DNA of 64,000 bases from Nitritalea halalkaliphila LW7 (GTDB taxonomy: Bacteria > Bacteroidota > Bacteroidia > Cytophagales > Cyclobacteriaceae), in assembly GCF_000265075.1 (NCBI RefSeq), contig NZ_AJYA01000030.1, positions 16,212 to 80,211 of the forward strand, given 5' to 3'. Shown piece after piece: positions 58,825 through 64,000 of this stretch. The position numbers were made by a program, and so were the translations under genes. Every line of letters begins with the position of its first letter. Position 1 is the first letter of the stretch. The notes beneath the pieces are model-generated. The model did not search any database. It saw only the letters and a list, made by a program, of their open reading frames with translations, and was not told the DNA's origin.

Positions 58825-60188
58825 ATGAGAACATTACTTTTAAGACCAGGGGCGGAAGAGCTGAGTTATGAGATCCGCGGTATCGTGAAAAAGGCGCGGA
58901 ACATCGCAGCACTGGGGCAGTCGATAACCTGGGAGAATATCGGAGACCCTATTCAGAAAAACAATAAGATTCCGAGCTGGATGAAGGCGATCGTGTCAGA
59001 GCTGGTGCAGGAGGATGTCAGCTACGGTTATGCAGATTCTAAGGGAGTACCGGCTACGCGTGCCTTTTTAGCGGAAAAGAATAATGCCCAGGGAGGCTGC
59101 CAGCTTACAGCGGAGGATATTTTGTTTTTTAATGGTCTGGGAGACGCGATAGCGAAATTATACCAGTTTTTAATTCCTACGGCGCGGATTATCGGGCCAA
59201 GTCCTGCTTACAGCACACACAGTTCGGCGGAGGCTGCCCATGCGAATGCGGCACCGATCACCTATCGATTGGATCCAGAGAATCACTGCTGCCGGATATG
59301 GAAGATTTATATAATAAAGTAAAGTATAACCCTTCTATCGTCGGTATTTTAATTATCAATCCAGATAATCCGACGGGAATGGTCTATCCGCGGGAAGTTT
59401 TAGAGCAGTTCGTGGCGATCGCACGGGAGTTTAATTTGCTGCTGATTGCGGATGAAATCTACCAGCACATCACCTTTAATGGGTATGAGGCGGTTCCACT
59501 CGCGCAGGTGATCGGAGATTTACCGGGCATTTCATTAAAAGGGATTTCGAAGGAGTTTCCTTGGCCGGGAGCGCGCTGTGGATGGATGGAGTTTTATAAT
59601 CGGGATGCTTCGAAGGAGTTTAATAAATTGGTGCAGACGTTGGAAAATGCGAAGATGATCGAAGTGTGTTCGACCATTTTACCTCAGCTGGCCATTCCTA
59701 AGATCATGGAGCATCCGGAGTATATACGCTATCGGGAAGAAAACAACCAAGCGATCGGGCGTCGAAGTGCATGGATGCAAGAGCTTCTGGAGGGGGTTCC
59801 GGGAATTCATTTTAATCCTACGCATGGTGCATTTTATAATACGATTGTTTTTGACCCCCTGCTGCTGAGTGATCGGCAGTATTTACCTATAGCGAATGAG
59901 GCCATAGCGCAAGAGGTCGCTCGTTGGGTGGCGGAGCCGGGACTGCCTGCAGATAAACGCTTTGTTTATTATTTGCTGGGGCAAACGGGGATTTGTGTGG
60001 TTCCAATCAGTTCGTTTTGTTCCGATTTACGGGGTTTCCGTGTGACGCTTTTAGAGGAGGATGAAGCGGTTTTCCGAAAGACTTTTGCGACATTGGCGCA
60101 AGCGATTCGAGACTATTTAAGCTCGGATCCAGCCTTATTACCTCGTTATGAGCAGGCATTAGCCGCTACTGCAGGACGCTACGCGTAA
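58825..60188 (+). CDS. Class I/II pyridoxal-phosphate aminotransferase; one frameshift
   Basis: Restored length is about 454 residues. NPDNPTG, the DEIYQH segment and the Schiff-base lysine in SLKGISKEFPWPGARCGW are visible. The frame breaks near 59290, where one added base leads into LLPDMEDLYNKVKYNP. It resembles the AlaA/AspC-like subfamily; the amino donor is not evident. Confidence 0.85.
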
Positions 60189-60277
60189 GGGGGCGATAGT
60201 AGACTGAGGGTGCTGAAGTCGGGCATTGGAAGGAATGTTACATAGGAATGGTTGGGTTTAGGCTAGGTTTTATTCGT

Positions 60278-61121
60278 TTAAGGGCCTAGTTTAGGCTGTC
60301 CAGCTTCCACCCAGGCACTGTACCAGGCGTCAGCTGTAACCTTAATGGCTTGGCGCATTCGGTCTTCGATCATGCCCTCGAGGCTTGGTGATAGGCTTGG
60401 CTGAAGGCAAAGGAATATGTTTTTTCTGTCCGGCCCGAGCGTTCTTCGTAGCTGTATTTTCCTTTTTTTCGGAATGTGGTGCTGAGTTGGCGTTCTACTT
60501 CTAAGGTCATGGGGAGTAGTGCATGACTTTCGCGGACGACTTGCCAGATTTTTTCTCTGAAATTCGGGAGGTAGCTCGCCCCTCCGACGAAGAAATTATA
60601 TTCTGCGCTAAACAGCTCAGGGAGCCGAGTTTCCCAAAAGCCATGGATGCCGTATTGGTTCGTGTACTGTCCGTTGTAATTTTTAGTGGTATGCAGGGGG
60701 ACGTGTGCGTCTCCGATGTAGTGGCCGATATCTGCTGCCAGTCGGAGGATTACTTTGGGGTCCCCTCCTTTAAAGGCTTCCACTAGGCGGAGCTGCGTTA
60801 GGTAGAGATTCCAGGGAGGATGCCGTTTTGACGTAGGAATTCTTCTCCGAGGGTCTCTTTTGCTGCTGTCCAGCTTCGTGGGAGGGTATAAGTGGCACTG
60901 TCGCCGAATGCTTCTAAATCGATGAAATGTTTTTCTGCCTCGCCTTTGACCGCAAAACGCCGTTTGTCAGGGTTTACTGCCAGCTCACGAAGCTCTTCTT
61001 GATGGAGAAGGAAAAAGGAGCGCATTTCGGGCGGTAGGGAGTAGACCGCCTGTTGGTTGATTAATTTATGTGCGTGGAAGCCCCAGAGCGTTAGGCCGCA
61101 GAGTAAGAACAAGTGTGCCAT
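60278..61121 (-). CDS. S1/P1 nuclease-like (zinc phospholipase C fold) protein; two frameshifts
   Basis: Restored length is about 281 residues. N-terminal signal or membrane helix, then WGFHAHKLINQQAVY and the metal site ADIGHYIGDAHVPLHTT. A missing C near 60813 (restores GILPWNLYLTQLRL) and a missing base near 60385 (restores LEGMIEDRMRQAI) break the gene; the true stop is at 60278. The usual N-terminal tryptophan ligand follows the helix. Confidence 0.75.
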
Positions 61122-61327
61122 AGGTTTTGGGACAAAGGTCGGGGCTCTGGCCGAAGTAGTCGGAGATTAGTTGCTTGTAAATGTTTTTATGTATATTTGC
61201 GGTGCTTATGAGTAGAAAAGGTGGCGTTTTGGCTTTTTAAGCTGTTTAGTGGGCGTGGCTGGCGCAATGGTTTTAAAAATTCTTTTCTCTTTATGAGGCA
61301 ATTTTTTGTGGTTACAAATAATTGAAT

Positions 61328-61335
61328 TAAATTTG
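61328..61335 (+). promoter_or_regulatory. Promoter -7 element of rpsT
   Basis: TAAATTTG matches TAnnTTTG; a TTG about 20 bp upstream fits the -33 element. 48 bp before the rpsT ATG. Confidence 0.65.
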
Positions 61336-61382
61336 CACTCCGTTTAAAGGCGGAATACTAAAGCATTAACATAACTAAAGAT

Positions 61383-61634
61383 ATGGCAAATCACAAATCA
61401 GCGCTTAAGAGAATTCGTGCGAATGAGGCAAAGCGTCTAAGAAACAGGTATCAGGCGAAGACGACCAGAACCTTTATCAAGAGATTAAAGAACACGTCAG
61501 ACAAAGCTGAGGCTCAGGAGTTACTGAAGAAGGTTACTTCTATGATCGATAAGTTAGCGAAGAAAAACGTGATTCATAAGAATAATGCATCTAACAAGAA
61601 GTCGAAGTTGACGAAGCTTGTGAATGCACTCTAA
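61383..61634 (+). CDS. rpsT: 30S ribosomal protein S20
   Basis: 83 residues, basic: MANHKSALKRIRANEAKRLRN and the C-terminal KNVIHKNNASNKKSKLTKLV are diagnostic. Confidence 0.97.
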   Translation: MANHKSALKRIRANEAKRLRNRYQAKTTRTFIKRLKNTSDKAEAQELLKKVTSMIDKLAKKNVIHKNNASNKKSKLTKLVNAL

Positions 61635-61659
61635 TTTTTAAATGAATGCAAGTATTCAG

Positions 61660-61688
61660 ACCACCTCTTTCGGGGTGGTTTTTTTTTG
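61660..61688 (+). terminator. Rho-independent terminator after rpsT
   Basis: ACCACC / GGTGGT stem with loop TCTTTCGG followed by nine T. Confidence 0.88.
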
Positions 61689-61775
61689 TTTCTTCTTTTT
61701 TAAGCGTTTAGTTCCCGATTAGTGGATAGTTGGAGGGTATCTTTGGGTATTCTTTATATTTTTTCAGTTAGAATT

Positions 61776-62465
61776 ATGCTCATAAGTACAAAAATTTTAG
61801 CCATGGCCGAAGAAGATAGGCCTAGGGAGAAGCTGCTTCACAAGGGGAAGGTGAATTTAACGGATGCGGAGTTAATCGCTATTTTATTAGGCAGTGGTAC
61901 GGCTCAGCAGAGTGCGGTCGATTTAGCGCGGGATTTGCTCCGCGAGGTGGAGGGAGATTTAAGTGCACTGGCTAAAATGCAGCCGAAGGACTTGATGCGT
62001 TTTAAGGGCATAGGAGAAGCCAAGGCGATTACGATCGTGAGCGCGATGGAGCTGGGTCGGCGGCGGGGGCAGACCAAGTCGGAGCGAAAGCCGCGTATCA
62101 GTTCTTCTTCGGACGTTTACACACTGATGAAGCCTGTTTTGCTGGATGAGCTAATCGAGCACTTTTACATCGTGTTACTTAACCGTGCGAACTTGGTGCT
62201 TCGAACGGTGAAAATAAGTAGTGGGGGGACAAATGCCACCATCGCAGATCCGAAATTAATTTTCAAGTATGCGCTAGATTACCTAGCTTCGTCCATGATT
62301 TTAGTCCATAACCACCCGTCTGGGAATTTAAAACCTTCTGAACCGGACCGGCGTTTGACTAAAAGGCTATTGGAGGTCGGCAAGAGTCTAGAGATTCCCG
62401 TTCTAGACCATGTGATTTTTACAGATGCCGGCTACTATAGTTTTGCGGATGAAGGAATCTTATAA
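61776..62465 (+). CDS. radC: RadC/JAB-domain DNA repair-like protein
   Basis: 229 residues from ATG at 61776 (MLISTKILAMAEEDRPREKL); a GTG at 61722 lies 54 bp upstream in frame and is less likely. UPF0758 N-terminal helix-hairpin-helix (RFKGIGEAKAITI) and the JAB metal motif VHNHPSGNLKPSEPD are clear. Role in vivo is unsettled for the family. Confidence 0.92.
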   Translation: MLISTKILAMAEEDRPREKLLHKGKVNLTDAELIAILLGSGTAQQSAVDLARDLLREVEGDLSALAKMQPKDLMRFKGIGEAKAITIVSAMELGRRRGQTKSERKPRISSSSDVYTLMKPVLLDELIEHFYIVLLNRANLVLRTVKISSGGTNATIADPKLIFKYALDYLASSMILVHNHPSGNLKPSEPDRRLTKRLLEVGKSLEIPVLDHVIFTDAGYYSFADEGIL

Positions 62466-62477
62466 GTAAATTGAGCG

Positions 62478-63095
62478 ATGAATAAGCGTAACATTCTCTT
62501 AGTGGGCGTATTAGTCGTGGTGGCTCTTGCTTTTGTGTACACCCTTACACGGACGGATGATCCGGAGGTTTATGTAGAGAAAATAGAGCGGGAGCGCGAT
62601 CGACAGTTTAAATATCTCAAGTTTAATACGGAGTCTCCGCTTTCCGCCGAGCAAAAGCGTGATTTGCAGGAACTGGACTATTTCCCTATAGACCCTGCCT
62701 ACAGGGTGCGTGCGCGTGTCGAGCCTGTTCAAAACAAAAAAATGTTAGAGATTCCAAAAACGGATGGCTCTGTAGGGAAGTATATCAAGCATAGTTATGC
62801 GGTTTTCGAGCTAAAGGGAGTTCAGCACAGGCTTTTGCTGCTGCAAGCAGCCAATGAGGCAGATAAACGTAATTTCTTTCTTGCTTTTAACGACAAGTCG
62901 AATGGGGAGGGAACGTATGGGGGTGGTCGTTACATCGACTTGCGGCAGGATGGCCAAAGCAGCATTACGATCGATTTTAATTTGGCCTATAACCCCTATT
63001 GTGCGTATAATCCAAACTACGCTTGTCCGATACCTCCGGCCGAAAATGAGCTGAGTATTCCGATTTTTGCAGGTGAAAAGGATTATGAGCTGTAG
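62478..63095 (+). CDS. DUF1684 lipoprotein-like/membrane-anchored protein
   Basis: 205 residues. One N-terminal TM helix (ILLVGVLVVVALAFVYTL), then FPIDPAYRVRARVE, GGGRYIDL and the conserved NPYCAYNPNYACPIPPAENEL, diagnostic of DUF1684. Function unknown. Confidence 0.88.
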   Translation: MNKRNILLVGVLVVVALAFVYTLTRTDDPEVYVEKIERERDRQFKYLKFNTESPLSAEQKRDLQELDYFPIDPAYRVRARVEPVQNKKMLEIPKTDGSVGKYIKHSYAVFELKGVQHRLLLLQAANEADKRNFFLAFNDKSNGEGTYGGGRYIDLRQDGQSSITIDFNLAYNPYCAYNPNYACPIPPAENELSIPIFAGEKDYEL

Positions 63096-63176
63096 CTTCC
63101 TCTGTTTTTCCCTTTCTAAGCGGTGAATCATGGATATAAAATAAGAGCTTTGGCCTCCACCTTCGGTCAAATCTCT

Positions 63177-63184
63177 TATTTTTG
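63177..63184 (+). promoter_or_regulatory. Promoter -7 element of pheT
   Basis: TATTTTTG matches TAnnTTTG, 25 bp before the ATG. Confidence 0.5.
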
Positions 63185-63208
63185 TGTTTTAGACGAGAAA
63201 TTTTATCC

Positions 63209-64000
63209 ATGAAAATATCCATTAATCAACTTCATACCTACTTACATCTTCCTGAGTCACCTGAAGAGATCGCGGCGCTATTAACTGGCTCTGGTTTAGA
63301 GGTGGAGGGAATAACCCGTTATGATTCGATCCAAGGAGGTTTAGAAGGTGTCGTGGTGGGCGAAGTGCTTACCTGTGTGCCTCACCCGAATGCAGATAAA
63401 TTACGTGCTTGTACTGTAGCCATCGGTCCGGAAACGGTAGTTCCCATCGTCTGTGGGGCACCGAATGTGGCCGCTGGCCAAAAGGTGCTTGTAGCCACCG
63501 TCGGCGCACCCTCTACCCTTCTGAGGGGGAGCCCTTAACGATTAAAAAAGCGAAAATCCGAGGAGAAGTTTCTGAGGGGATGATTTGCGCTGAAGATGAG
63601 CTGGGCTTAGGGCAAAGCCATGCAGGTATTATGGTGTTAGAAACCGATTTAGCGAACGGCACACCTGCTACAGACTATTTGGACTTAGCTCCAGATTATG
63701 TGTTGGAAATCGGGCTTACGCCCAATAGAGCCGATGCGGCCTCACACCTGGGAGTGGCGCGGGATTTAGCGGCTTTATTACAGCGGGCGCTTTGTCGGCC
63801 GGATGTTTCCTCCTTCCAGTTACCTACTGGGGCTGCACTTCCACAGGTGACTGTGGCGGATGTTGTGGACTGTCCGCGCTATGCGGGCATTACCTTAGCG
63901 GGTATTCAAGTAGGACCTTCTCCGGAGTGGTTGCAGCAGTTTTTACGTAAGCTAGGATTAGAGCCGATTAACAATGTGGTGGATGTCACCAATTATGTGC
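63209..64000 (+). CDS. pheT: Phenylalanyl-tRNA synthetase beta subunit, 5-prime part; one frameshift; runs off the window
   Basis: Starts MKISINQLHTYLHLPESPEE. The tRNA-binding domain (VVVGEVLTCVPHPNADKLRACTV) and ICGAPN-like VCGAPNVAAGQKV are clear. The frame breaks near 63513; one base restores LYPSEGEPLTIKKAKIRGE, which continues to the window end through SEGMICAEDELGLG and NRADAASHLGVARDL. The gene is cut by the window edge. Confidence 0.92.

Overview
The window looks like a chromosome segment of a member of the Bacteroidota, probably of the Cytophagia type. The evidence is promoters of the TAnnTTTG form, weak Shine-Dalgarno sites, Bacteroidota-typical families (DUF3078, DUF2795, DUF349, DUF3037 with a HipA-like kinase, DUF5687) and a tmRNA tag ending ENNYAMAA. 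No species is claimed. About 25 genes are broken by single-base indels, many in homopolymers. They include recA, dnaX and pheT, so the breaks are best read as uncorrected long-read errors. I give the restored gene extents.

1-17 kb, plus strand: one dense run of 18 genes for aromatic catabolism. The first half (171-10579) holds a cytochrome P450, a two-subunit PEP-synthase-like aryl kinase, two HD phosphohydrolases, an aldehyde dehydrogenase, a short-chain dehydrogenase, a second P450, a [2Fe-2S] ferredoxin and a ferredoxin reductase. This is the gene inventory of the phosphorylation-initiated 4-cresol (cre) pathway known from Corynebacterium glutamicum: phosphorylate the phenol, oxidise the para-alkyl group with a P450, remove the phosphate, then oxidise alcohol to aldehyde to acid. 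The second half (10569-17051) is a complete protocatechuate branch of the beta-ketoadipate pathway (pcaD, C, H, G, a CatIJ-type CoA-transferase, pcaF, pcaB). Together they would take a 4-alkylphenol to acetyl-CoA and succinyl-CoA. The step to protocatechuate has no obvious pobA or vanAB here, and the second P450 is the candidate.

17.1-22.5 kb, minus strand, AT-richer: six tandem paralogous membrane proteins sharing an N-terminal helical domain with an E-x-x-DH signature, interrupted by one DUF3784/PH-like protein and preceded by a PadR regulator with a candidate operator.

22.7-32.1 kb: an ABC exporter (DUF5687 permease plus ATPase), a peptide deformylase-like protein, SbcCD nuclease, a DEAD-box-type helicase and a fatty acid desaturase. 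A roughly 700-bp intergenic stretch follows, with seven copies of a 12-bp element at about 21-bp spacing, then tRNA-Val(GAC) and tmRNA.

33.4-64 kb: housekeeping genes. These are a DUF481 outer-membrane protein, dnaX (with an A10 run at the gamma/tau boundary), DUF3078, a LysM transglycosylase, an O-methyltransferase, an M16 peptidase, aminopeptidase P, the rplM-rpsI-rpsB-tsf operon, a pseudouridine synthase, a HipA-like/DUF3037 pair, a PhoRB-like two-component system, DUF3108, recA, a MacB-like permease, queA, ispD, a LiaF-like protein, DUF2795, DUF349, ettA, an aminotransferase, an S1/P1-like nuclease, rpsT, radC, DUF1684 and the start of pheT.
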